DNA from: an uncultured Traorella sp.
GTDB taxonomy: Bacteria > Bacillota_I > Bacilli_A > Erysipelotrichales > Erysipelotrichaceae
Reading direction: 5' to 3'
Assembly: GCA_945938205.1 (NCBI GenBank)
Contig: CAMEUL010000106.1
Coordinates: forward strand, 1-5,567
Length of the DNA stretch: 5,567 nt
The notes beneath the pieces are model-generated. The model made no database searches. It was not told where the DNA came from and was given only the letters and a program-made list of their open reading frames with translations. Within the stretch, counting starts at the first letter, position 1. Each line of letters begins with the position of its first letter. Positions 1 through 5,567 of this stretch are shown here, piece after piece. The translations under genes were made by a program, and so were the position numbers.

Positions 1-683
1 TGAAAGAAAATTCCTAAAAGCATTACCACCAGAATAGGGCCAATGCTTCCTAAAGCAATCAGTCCAAAGCCGTCTTCTTCCTTTCCTTGTATGGAAGAGG
101 AGAGCCCCATCCCTAATGCCATGATGAAAGGAACGGTCATTGGACCTGTCGTAACTCCTCCGGCATCAAAGGCAACAGACACAAAATCATCAGGTGCAAA
201 GCCTACCAAAAGAAACAGCAAGCCATATAATACAAGCAAAATCATTGACAACCGGATATGAAACAAAAACCGGGCAACTCCCACTATCAAAAAAATGCCT
301 ACTCCCAGTGCAACACTATAAATTAAAATCTCATTTGGAATCGAAGCCACCTGATTCGCCAAGACCTGTAAATCAGGTTCAGCAATCGTTATCAAAAAAC
401 CCATCAGAAAGAAAACAATGAAAATCAATGGGATATTTCTTGATTTAAAAATGGATCCTGCCACTTTTTCACCTAAGGGCATCATCGACATTTCTACGCC
501 TAATTGAAAAAATCCCATGCCTATCACCAACAAGATTGCGCCAACAAAAAATAAGGCAATGGTAGATAAGTCCATGGGAATTAAGAAGGTTGCAATAAAA
601 AGAACAATCAGCGTAATCGGGACGACCGCTCGAATGGATTCCTGTACTTTTTCATATAACTTTTGATTTATTTTATATTTCAA
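1..683 (-). CDS. DUF1538-family integral membrane protein (3' end cut by window edge)
   Basis: The visible 227 codons encode a very hydrophobic protein with about six or seven predicted membrane segments (roughly residues 20-36, 41-58, 85-101, 119-138, 144-164, 181-197 and 206-226). Motifs I associate with DUF1538 are a glycine-rich stretch followed by GVEMSMMPLGEKV (residues 62-74), AEPDLQVLANQV (101-112), and FDAGGVTTGPMTVPF (172-186), the last conserved and possibly lining a transport path. The family has no established biochemical function. From memory, some members lie next to PII nitrogen-regulator genes, which suggests a transporter, but no such gene is visible here. The start is TTG at 683-681, chosen because AGGAGG lies 7 nt upstream and the N-terminus then reads MKYKINQKLYEKV, a plausible cytoplasmic leader. 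Family members occur as single or tandem domains, so the missing C-terminus may be short or may hold a second copy. The family call is by motif recognition and is fairly secure. Confidence 0.85.
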   Translation of the reverse strand, partial: MKYKINQKLYEKVQESIRAVVPITLIVLFIATFLIPMDLSTIALFFVGAILLVIGMGFFQLGVEMSMMPLGEKVAGSIFKSRNIPLIFIVFFLMGFLITIAEPDLQVLANQVASIPNEILIYSVALGVGIFLIVGVARFLFHIRLSMILLVLYGLLFLLVGFAPDDFVSVAFDAGGVTTGPMTVPFIMALGMGLSSSIQGKEEDGFGLIALGSIGPILVVMLLGIFF

Positions 684-700
684 TAATAATCCTCCTTCCT
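681..700 (-). promoter_or_regulatory. Ribosome binding site fixing the TTG start of the DUF1538 gene
   Basis: The minus strand reads AGGAAGGAGG (700-691), then seven bases, then TTG (683-681). No ATG or GTG lies in frame at a suitable distance, so the near-perfect Shine-Dalgarno decides for the TTG initiator. Confidence 0.8.
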
Positions 701-708
701 TCAAGTCC

Positions 709-737
709 AATATACACAGTTTATGAAGTGATGTCAA
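709..737 (-). promoter_or_regulatory. Sigma-A-type promoter of the DUF1538 gene
   Basis: On the minus strand a perfect -35 TTGACA (737-732) is followed by a 17-bp spacer and -10 TATATT (714-709, 5 of 6 consensus bases). An AT-rich tract just upstream of the -35 could act as an UP element. Transcription would begin near 702, giving a leader of about 20 nt that holds just the ribosome binding site, with no room for a riboswitch or attenuator. The gene therefore has its own promoter, independent of the nfn cluster that terminates upstream of it. Confidence 0.75.
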
Positions 738-832
738 ATCATATGAAAAAACAGAAAATTCACTGCTTTGCTCTTTGAGGATCACTTTCCCACATGATGA
801 GCGGAAAATCCCAAACAGATTCAATCATCCTT

Positions 833-860
833 AAAAGAAAAAAGTCCTATTTGGACTTTT
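833..860 (-). terminator. Intrinsic terminator of the nfn cluster, overlapping the nfnB stop codon
   Basis: A perfect 8-bp stem is formed by 840-847 and 853-860 (AAAAGTCC and GGACTTTT) around a 5-nt loop. On the minus strand it is followed by a T-rich tract, TTCTTTT (839-833). The upstream arm and loop contain the last codons and the TAG stop (849-847) of nfnB. The stem is A/T-rich with only three G/C pairs, so it may be leaky. It is oriented to end transcripts coming from nfnB before the DUF1538 promoter. Confidence 0.75.
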
Positions 861-2232
861 CTGTAAGATATTCATGAATAGATTGTGCAGCTTTTTTTCC
901 AGCTCCCATTGCTTGAATGACGGTAGCAGCACCACTGACAGCATCCCCTCCGGCAAAAATGCCTTCACGGGTCGTCATGGCTTTCTCATCCACAATCAGG
1001 CATCCTTTTGGATTGGTTTCAAGTCCTTCAGTCGTAGAACGAATCAAAGGATTTGGACTGGTTCCAATTGCCATGATCAGACAGTCACATTCAAGACTGA
1101 ACGCACTGTTTTCCTTGACAACAGGTCTTCTTCTTCCTGAAGCATCTGCTTCACCCAGTTCCATTTCAACACATTCTAAAGATGAGATCCATCCATCAGT
1201 GCCAGTTGCCTTCACTGGATTGGTCAACAGATGGAAATGGATAGCTTCTTCCATGGCATGTTCCACTTCTTCTTTTCTGGCAGGGAGTTCTTCCATGCTT
1301 CTTCGATAAACAATGGTCACATCAGCACCCAGTCTTCTGGCACTTCTTGCCGCATCCATCGCTACATTTCCACCGCCAACTACGATACACTTCTTGGCTT
1401 TATAGATCGGTGTATCACTGTTTTCTTCATAGGCTTTCATCAAATTAAAACGAGTCAAATATTCATTGGCAGAGAACACGCCTTTCAGGTTTTCTCCTTC
1501 AATACCCATGAAATTTGGCAATCCGGCACCACTTCCCACAAAGATTGCTTCATAGCCTTCCTCAAACAATTCATCAATCGTTTCACTTCTTCCAATGACA
1601 CAGTCACATTCAATATGAACACCCATCTGTTTCAATGAATCAATTTCATGCTGAACAATTTTCTTTGGCAATCGAAATTCAGGAATACCATAAACCAGAA
1701 CTCCTCCTGCCACATGCAATGCTTCAAATACGGTTACATCATAACCAAGCTTAGCTAGATCTCCGGCACAGGTCAAACCACTTGGTCCTGCTCCAACAAT
1801 CGCTACTTTATGTCCATTTTTTAAAGGTTTAAGTGCTTCTTCTTTTAAGTTATCTCTTGCCCAATCTGCCACAAAACGTTCGATTCGACCAATTCCGACA
1901 CTTTCACCTTTAATTCCACGGACACAGTATTTTTCACATTGATTCTCCTGTGGACAAACTCTTCCACAAACAGCTGGCAATGAACTTGTCTTTTTTATAA
2001 TATGGTAGGCTTCTTCAAAGTTGCCTTCTTTTACCTGTTCAATAAAAGCAGGGATATGAATGGAAACAGGACATCCTTGCATGCAAGGCATATGCTTACA
2101 ATTCAAACAGCGTTCTGCTTCTTCCATAGCCATTTCCTTAGTATAGCCAAGTGCCACTTCTTCAATATTGTGACTGCGCACTTCCCCTTCCTGTACAGGC
2201 ATCTTCACACGTTCAGGATTCATGTTTGGCAT
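847..2232 (-). CDS. nfnB: NfnB, large subunit of electron-bifurcating NADH-dependent reduced ferredoxin:NADP+ oxidoreductase (GltD-like)
   Basis: This is a 461-residue flavoprotein of the glutamate synthase small-subunit (GltD) superfamily. The N-terminus carries two groups of four cysteines for [4Fe-4S] clusters: C42, C45, C50, C54 and C89, C93, C99, C103. Next come an FAD-binding Rossmann motif (VAIVGAGPSG, 143-152), an NADP(H)-binding fold (VVGGGNVAMDAA, 284-295, with the YRR at 309-311), and a C-terminal FAD motif (GIFAGGDAVSGAATV, 424-438). Many such proteins are labelled glutamate synthase, but there is no GltB-like large subunit here. The adjacent NfnA-type gene makes the bifurcating transhydrogenase the better call: NADH and two reduced ferredoxins reduce two NADP+ in the cytoplasm. 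Length matches known NfnB. The start at 2232 has AGGAGGTG five bases upstream and overlaps the nfnA stop by one base, indicating translational coupling. All recognisable cofactor motifs are intact. Confidence 0.92.
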   Translation of the reverse strand: MPNMNPERVKMPVQEGEVRSHNIEEVALGYTKEMAMEEAERCLNCKHMPCMQGCPVSIHIPAFIEQVKEGNFEEAYHIIKKTSSLPAVCGRVCPQENQCEKYCVRGIKGESVGIGRIERFVADWARDNLKEEALKPLKNGHKVAIVGAGPSGLTCAGDLAKLGYDVTVFEALHVAGGVLVYGIPEFRLPKKIVQHEIDSLKQMGVHIECDCVIGRSETIDELFEEGYEAIFVGSGAGLPNFMGIEGENLKGVFSANEYLTRFNLMKAYEENSDTPIYKAKKCIVVGGGNVAMDAARSARRLGADVTIVYRRSMEELPARKEEVEHAMEEAIHFHLLTNPVKATGTDGWISSLECVEMELGEADASGRRRPVVKENSAFSLECDCLIMAIGTSPNPLIRSTTEGLETNPKGCLIVDEKAMTTREGIFAGGDAVSGAATVIQAMGAGKKAAQSIHEYLTEKSK

Positions 2233-2245
2233 TATTTCACCTCCT
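2230..2245 (-). promoter_or_regulatory. Ribosome binding site and stop-start overlap joining nfnA and nfnB
   Basis: The minus strand reads AGGAGGTG (2245-2238), five bases, then ATG (2232-2230). The nfnA stop TAA (2234-2232) shares its last A with this ATG, forming TAATG. The strong Shine-Dalgarno lies inside the end of nfnA, an arrangement expected to couple translation and balance subunit amounts. It also favours this ATG over the second in-frame ATG three codons on. Confidence 0.85.
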
Positions 2246-3071
2246 GATTCAATAAATTACATGTTTTTTCATAAGCATGATGTTCGAAATCACGATAAGA
2301 CATATTACGAACCATCGCTTCATCAAAATCTACTTCATGACCATCAAAATCCGGACCATCCACACAGGCAAATTTCATCTTGCCACCAACGCTCAATCGG
2401 CATCCGCCACACATACCTGTTCCATCAATCATGATCGGATTCATAGAAACTACAGTTTTCACATTGAATTCCTTGGTTAACTGACAGACAAACTTCATCA
2501 TGATGAGAGGTCCAATAGCAATTACTTCATCAAAAGTTTCTTTTTCTAAGAGTTTTCTCAAAGCATCTGTAACCAAACCTTTTTCTCCTACACTGCCATC
2601 ATCGCTCATCATAATGAAACGATCACTGACTTGCTGAAAATCATCTTCCAAAATAACCAGATTTTTGTTTCTGAATCCGGCAATGGTCGTTACTTCACAA
2701 CCGTTTTTATGTAAAGCTTTGGCTGTTGGATAAGCAATGGCGCATCCAACACCACCGCCAATCACACAAACTTTTTTTAATCCTTCAATTTCACTTGGCT
2801 TCCCTAATGGACCAACAAAGTCATAGATCGTATCTCCAACATTTAACTCATTCAGTTTTTTTGTAGTAGAGCCCACGATCTGAAAGATAATCGTGACAGT
2901 ATGCTTCATTTCATCCGTATCCGCAATCGTCAAAGGAATTCTTTCTCCATTTTCATCCACACGCAGAATAATAAACTGCCCTGCTTTCGCTTTTTTAGAA
3001 ATTTTTTCATGTTCCACGACCATCTTTGTGACCGTTGGATTTAAACTTTCTTTCTCAATAATTTTTACCAT
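2232..3071 (-). CDS. nfnA: NfnA, small subunit of electron-bifurcating ferredoxin:NADP+ oxidoreductase (PyrK-like)
   Basis: This 279-residue protein has the ferredoxin-reductase fold of the PyrK/SudB group. The FAD-binding barrel includes ERIPLTIAD (43-51), the NAD-binding half includes VIGGGVGCAIAYP (103-115), and the C-terminal [2Fe-2S] region reads MIDGTGMCGGC (214-224), with a further cysteine at C236. PyrK proteins usually have CGxGxCxxC here. In this protein the first cysteine position is D216, leaving D216, C221, C224 and C236 as candidate ligands. A three-Cys/one-Asp [2Fe-2S] site is, to my knowledge, a hallmark of NfnA and separates it from dihydroorotate dehydrogenase PyrK. NfnA binds NADH and carries the flavin and cluster that pass electrons to or from NfnB. 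The start ATG at 3071 has GAGGT six bases upstream. The gene lies 32 bp after the metalloprotease stop with no terminator between them, so readthrough is likely. No pyrD neighbour is seen. Confidence 0.92.
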   Translation of the reverse strand: MVKIIEKESLNPTVTKMVVEHEKISKKAKAGQFIILRVDENGERIPLTIADTDEMKHTVTIIFQIVGSTTKKLNELNVGDTIYDFVGPLGKPSEIEGLKKVCVIGGGVGCAIAYPTAKALHKNGCEVTTIAGFRNKNLVILEDDFQQVSDRFIMMSDDGSVGEKGLVTDALRKLLEKETFDEVIAIGPLIMMKFVCQLTKEFNVKTVVSMNPIMIDGTGMCGGCRLSVGGKMKFACVDGPDFDGHEVDFDEAMVRNMSYRDFEHHAYEKTCNLLNQEVK

Positions 3072-3103
3072 ATCATTACCTCGTACCCTATTTTAACATT
3101 TTC

Positions 3104-3796
3104 TTATTCATCCTTGTAGAGTTTCAGAGTGTTTTTAACTGTTTTTTTGTAATCCGGAAGTATCTTTTCAATAACTTCATAGAAAGCTTTTGAATGATTG
3201 GGTTGGATGAAATGTGCAAATTCATGAACCACCACATATTCAATAAAAGCCGGATCAAAATGAATCAATTCCAGATTCAAAGTAATCTGATGTTTTTTGG
3301 GCATACAGCTTCCCCAACGGCTTTTCATTTTTCTGATTTTTACCTCCGGCTTCGTAATAGAATAATCCAACCGCATTCTTTCATAGATTTTTTCCACATA
3401 TTCAGTAAAAACCTTTTTGGCTTCTTGCTGACAGAAATGCATCCGAAGTTTTTCTTCCTGGTTTTCATCTGTCAGATATATCTCACAAATCCCCTCATTC
3501 AGACGAAGGCGGTTATAAGAAGAAGGAATTTTATGAATGGGATAGGATTTCCCCAAATAAAAAAAGAAATCTTTGCTCTTTAAAATGTCCTTTTTTCTTT
3601 GCAACTGTCTTTTTCTTTCAATCAGCCATTGGCATTTGGAAGCAACAAAAGCATCTACCTTTTCTAAAGGAACATATGCATTGCATGAAACTACGATCTC
3701 ACCATTTTCTTGAATTCTCAAATTCACATTCTTCACTTTCTTGATAAGTAAGGTATATTCAAGAACGAAATCTTCTACAAGTATTTTACGTCGCAT
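3104..3796 (-). CDS. YgjP/DUF45-type zinc metalloprotease (SprT/M48-like)
   Basis: This 230-residue soluble protein has no signal peptide or membrane segment. The catalytic signature is HEFAHFIQPNHSKAFY (191-206). H191 and H195 of HExxH and probably H201 would bind zinc, with E192 as general base. The motif KSRWGSC (158-164) just before it is typical of the YgjP-like/DUF45 family, and the basic N-terminal half (about 20-75) also fits. Substrates of this family are not well established; relatives of the SprT fold act on DNA-protein crosslinks, but that role should not be assumed here. The start at 3796 gives the N-terminus expected for the family (MRRKILVEDFVLEYTLL) and no other ATG lies near it, yet there is no Shine-Dalgarno. 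A perfect TATAAT ends six bases before the ATG, so the message may be leaderless. It is the first gene of the probable unit leading into nfnA-nfnB and is divergent from mnmL. Confidence 0.85.
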   Translation of the reverse strand: MRRKILVEDFVLEYTLLIKKVKNVNLRIQENGEIVVSCNAYVPLEKVDAFVASKCQWLIERKRQLQRKKDILKSKDFFFYLGKSYPIHKIPSSYNRLRLNEGICEIYLTDENQEEKLRMHFCQQEAKKVFTEYVEKIYERMRLDYSITKPEVKIRKMKSRWGSCMPKKHQITLNLELIHFDPAFIEYVVVHEFAHFIQPNHSKAFYEVIEKILPDYKKTVKNTLKLYKDE

Positions 3797-3802
3797 GAAA
3801 AT

Positions 3803-3831
3803 ATTATAATGATTTTTTCAAAGACATGCAA
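3803..3831 (-). promoter_or_regulatory. Predicted promoter of the metalloprotease-nfnAB unit, implying a leaderless mRNA
   Basis: On the minus strand, TTGCAT (3831-3826, only 3 of 6 matches to TTGACA), a 17-bp spacer and a perfect TATAAT (3808-3803). Six bases separate the -10 from the ATG at 3796, so RNA would begin at or within a base or two of the start codon. No purine-rich ribosome binding site fits in between. The weak -35 means the strength is uncertain. Confidence 0.55.
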
Positions 3832-3844
3832 TCTGTGTTATACT
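3815..3844 (+). promoter_or_regulatory. Predicted extended -10 promoter of mnmL, implying a leaderless mRNA
   Basis: The extended -10 TGTTATACT (3836-3844, hexamer TATACT with 5 of 6 matches) has a partial -35 TTTTCA (3815-3820, 4 of 6) 18 bp upstream. The hexamer ends six bases before the ATG at 3851, so the transcript should start at or next to the A of the ATG. The intervening TGAACC is no Shine-Dalgarno. The element overlaps the opposing promoter across 3815-3831. Confidence 0.55.
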
Positions 3845-3850
3845 TGAACC

Positions 3851-4789
3851 ATGGAAAATCCATTTATTTATTCTGACGACAACAAAAGATATCACACCTT
3901 TCATTATTACCTGAAACACACCTACCACAGCAAGGTATTCAAAGTACCATTGAATGGAGGCTTCACCTGTCCCAATCGGGATGGATCAAAAGGTATTGGG
4001 GGATGCAGCTTCTGCAGTGCTTTAGGAAGCGGAGATAGCGTGATCCAAAGTGAAGATCTGATGGAACAGTTTGAAAAAGGCAAAATCATGATGCAAAGAA
4101 AATGGCCAAACGGAAAAGCCATGGCTTATTTTCAGGCTTACACCAACACTTATGGGCCTCTTGAAAAAATTAAGAATTGCTTAAATCCTTTTATGCAAAG
4201 AGAAGATGTGGTTGCCTTATGCATCGCAACACGCGCAGACTGTCTGGAAGATGAAATAATTCAGTATTTAGATTCATTATGCGAAAGAAAAGACATATGG
4301 ATCGAAGTAGGCTTACAGACCATTCATGATTCTACTGCCAAAGCTATGAATCGAGGACATGATGTGGCTTGCTTTTATGATGCGATCCAGCGTCTTTCCA
4401 AAACAAGATGCAAGATCTGTGTACACATCATCAATGGTTTGCCTTATGAAACCAAAGAGATGATGTTGGAAACAGCCAAGGCTGTAGCCAAACTGCCTGT
4501 CCATGCCATTAAGATCCATATGTTGCATCTTTTAAATAATACACAGTTAGCTAAAGAATATGAGAAAAAGCCTTTTCCTATACTTACACGAGATGAATAT
4601 GTGGAAATCATCTGTGAACAACTGACTTATCTCCCTCAAGAAATGATCATTGAAAGACTGACAGGTGATGGTCTGGCTCATGATCTGATAGCGCCTATTT
4701 GGACCATCAAAAAGGTTTGTGTTCTCAATGAAATTGATAAATACATGGCTTCTCATAATTTGATGCAGGGAATGAATCATACATTTTAA
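3851..4789 (+). CDS. mnmL: Radical SAM enzyme of the TIGR01212/YtqA family, probable MnmL (tRNA wobble-uridine modification)
   Basis: This 312-residue protein matches the B. subtilis YtqA family along its length. It opens with NKRYHTFHYYLK (11-22) and KVPLNGGFTCPNRDG (31-45). The cluster cysteines are C40, C52 and C55, i.e. CX11CX2C rather than the classic CX3CX2C; this longer spacing is normal for the family. The three cysteines would bind the [4Fe-4S] cluster that cleaves S-adenosylmethionine. Later family landmarks are YFQAYTNTY (93-101), IEVGLQTIHD (151-160), HIINGLPYET (192-201), KIHMLHLLNNT (221-231), ERLTGDG (268-274) and KKVCVLNEIDKYM (287-299). In B. subtilis and streptococci, YtqA (renamed MnmL) was shown by genetics to act in converting the carboxymethylaminomethyl side chain of wobble uridine towards mnm5s2U, with the methylase MnmM completing the step. 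No mnmM follows here: a terminator lies 41 bp downstream. The start matches the family N-terminus but lacks a Shine-Dalgarno. The family is secure; the function is transferred by homology. Confidence 0.88.
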   Translation: MENPFIYSDDNKRYHTFHYYLKHTYHSKVFKVPLNGGFTCPNRDGSKGIGGCSFCSALGSGDSVIQSEDLMEQFEKGKIMMQRKWPNGKAMAYFQAYTNTYGPLEKIKNCLNPFMQREDVVALCIATRADCLEDEIIQYLDSLCERKDIWIEVGLQTIHDSTAKAMNRGHDVACFYDAIQRLSKTRCKICVHIINGLPYETKEMMLETAKAVAKLPVHAIKIHMLHLLNNTQLAKEYEKKPFPILTRDEYVEIICEQLTYLPQEMIIERLTGDGLAHDLIAPIWTIKKVCVLNEIDKYMASHNLMQGMNHTF

Positions 4790-4830
4790 ATATAACTGTG
4801 GATATGTACTATTCAATTAGATTTCAACTG

Positions 4831-4858
4831 AAAAAGGAAGTAATTATGCTTCCTTTTT
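4831..4858. terminator. Bidirectional intrinsic terminator between convergent mnmL and htrA
   Basis: A perfect 10-bp inverted repeat, AAAAAGGAAG (4831-4840) and CTTCCTTTTT (4849-4858), surrounds an 8-nt loop. The outer A/T pairs supply a U-tract in RNA from either strand, so it can end both mnmL and htrA transcripts. It lies 41 bp past the mnmL stop and 2 bp past the htrA stop. Confidence 0.88.
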
Positions 4859-4860
4859 GT

Positions 4861-5567
4861 CTACCGCAAGATCACACTTAAGTTCACATATTCTTTATTG
4901 CGTACAACCGTAATATCCATGTTATCTCCAACTTTATGATTGTTGAGGATCGATGTCAGATCTTCCTTAGTCGTAATCTGTTCCCCGTCTACTTCCACGA
5001 TAATGTCATTAGCTTGAATACCAGCCCGAGCTGCATTACTGTTGGCTTCCACTTCACTAACCAAAAGTCCTAATGTATTGACACCATGCTTCATGGCTTG
5101 CTGAACAGAACTAATTTCATAATAACGAATTCCCAAAGCAAGTCGACCCTGAACTTTTCCTGTTTCCACCAGATCTTCTACGACACTCTTCATTTCATTG
5201 ACCGGAATGGCAAAACCTAATCCTTCAATACCGCTGCCACTTGATTTCGCATTGACAATTCCTATGAGTTCTCCTTTGGCATTGAATAAACCTCCTCCTG
5301 AATTTCCAGGATTGATGGCTGCACTGGTTTGAAGCAGGGTCATTTTCTGATCATCAATGGTGATTTCACGATCCAACGCTGAAAGAATTCCTTCTGTGAC
5401 GGTACCGCCCAAGGATCCTAATGGATTTCCAATGGCAACTACATCTTCTCCCACCTTCAGTGTACTGGAATCTCCCACCACAGCAGGCTGTAGATTGTCT
5501 GCACTGATCCTTAGTACCGCTAAGTCACTTTGCGCGTCTGATGCAATCAGTGTCGCATCATATTCTT
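4861..5567 (-). CDS. htrA: HtrA/DegP-type serine protease with one PDZ domain (5' end cut by window edge)
   Basis: The visible 234 residues are the C-terminal two-thirds or so of an HtrA protease. The frame stays open to the right edge, where it reads EYDATLIASDAQSDLAVLRI; the D in SDLAVL (visible residue 14) is the catalytic Asp. The catalytic Ser is in NPGNSGGGL (visible residue 89, codon 5301-5299), preceded by QTSAAI and followed by GFAIPV, as in active HtrA proteases. The catalytic His and the expected N-terminal membrane anchor would lie beyond 5567. A single PDZ domain covers roughly visible residues 147-232 (LGIRYY, then GIQANDIIVEVDG and the C-terminal VNLSVILR). HtrA proteins degrade or refold damaged proteins at the cell surface. 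The GTG at 5481 is not the start, because conserved protease sequence continues upstream of it. The TAG stop is 2 bp from the terminator shared with mnmL. Confidence 0.95.
   Translation of the reverse strand, partial: EYDATLIASDAQSDLAVLRISADNLQPAVVGDSSTLKVGEDVVAIGNPLGSLGGTVTEGILSALDREITIDDQKMTLLQTSAAINPGNSGGGLFNAKGELIGIVNAKSSGSGIEGLGFAIPVNEMKSVVEDLVETGKVQGRLALGIRYYEISSVQQAMKHGVNTLGLLVSEVEANSNAARAGIQANDIIVEVDGEQITTKEDLTSILNNHKVGDNMDITVVRNKEYVNLSVILR

Noticed and set aside
794..890. Small plus-strand ORF of under 30 codons beginning at tandem ATGs
   Set aside because: It lacks a properly spaced Shine-Dalgarno, resembles nothing I recognise, and runs antisense into the nfnB terminator and coding end.
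874..1638. Plus-strand open frames of 88-135 codons opposite nfnB, and similar frames opposite the other genes
   Set aside because: They are antisense shadows of well-supported genes, have low-complexity translations and no ribosome binding sites or recognisable motifs.
847..2232. Glutamate synthase small subunit (GltD)
   Set aside because: The fold is the same, but no GltB partner is present and a one-base overlap joins it to an NfnA-type gene with the Asp-containing cluster motif.
2232..3071. Dihydroorotate dehydrogenase electron-transfer subunit PyrK
   Set aside because: The first cluster cysteine is replaced by Asp, and the neighbour is NfnB rather than PyrD.
3090..3098. Extended -10-like TGTTAAAAT upstream of nfnA on the minus strand
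   Set aside because: No acceptable -35 lies 16-18 bp upstream (TACAAG at 17 bp), and transcription would start almost on the ribosome binding site. A weak internal promoter cannot be excluded but is not supported well enough to list.
4861..5481. HtrA protein starting at the GTG at 5481
   Set aside because: The frame stays open to the right edge and the upstream residues include the conserved SDLAVL catalytic Asp motif, so the gene is cut by the window and does not start here.

Overview
The window looks like chromosomal DNA from a low-GC Bacillota, possibly Erysipelotrichia or Clostridia. The clues are AT-rich coding sequence, strong AGGAGG ribosome binding sites, sigma-A-like promoters, and protein families typical of anaerobic Firmicutes. 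The exact lineage cannot be fixed from sequence alone. I see no tRNA, rRNA, CRISPR array, insertion sequence or phage gene, and the genes are dense and housekeeping-like.

Layout from left to right. (1) A DUF1538-family membrane protein on the minus strand runs off the left edge. It has a TTG start, a strong Shine-Dalgarno and a good sigma-A promoter. (2) A minus-strand cluster reads, in transcription order, zinc metalloprotease of the YgjP/DUF45 type, nfnA, nfnB. The nfn pair encodes the flavin-based electron-bifurcating NADH-dependent reduced ferredoxin:NADP+ oxidoreductase; nfnA and nfnB overlap by one base. The cluster ends in a hairpin terminator that is partly inside the nfnB coding sequence. 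(3) A 54-bp divergent intergenic region separates the metalloprotease from a plus-strand radical SAM gene of the TIGR01212/YtqA family (MnmL, tRNA wobble-uridine modification). (4) A bidirectional terminator sits between the convergent mnmL gene and an HtrA-type serine protease on the minus strand, which runs off the right edge.

The genes do not form one pathway. nfnAB links the NADH, NADPH and ferredoxin pools of an anaerobe, MnmL acts on tRNA, and HtrA and the YgjP-like protein are proteolysis or quality-control candidates. The most unusual feature is the 54-bp divergent region. Both genes lack a Shine-Dalgarno, and both have a -10 element six bases before the ATG. This predicts two leaderless mRNAs transcribed from overlapping, probably mutually exclusive promoters. 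I found no convincing undescribed multi-gene system; the DUF1538 protein is the only gene whose family has no established function that I know of.
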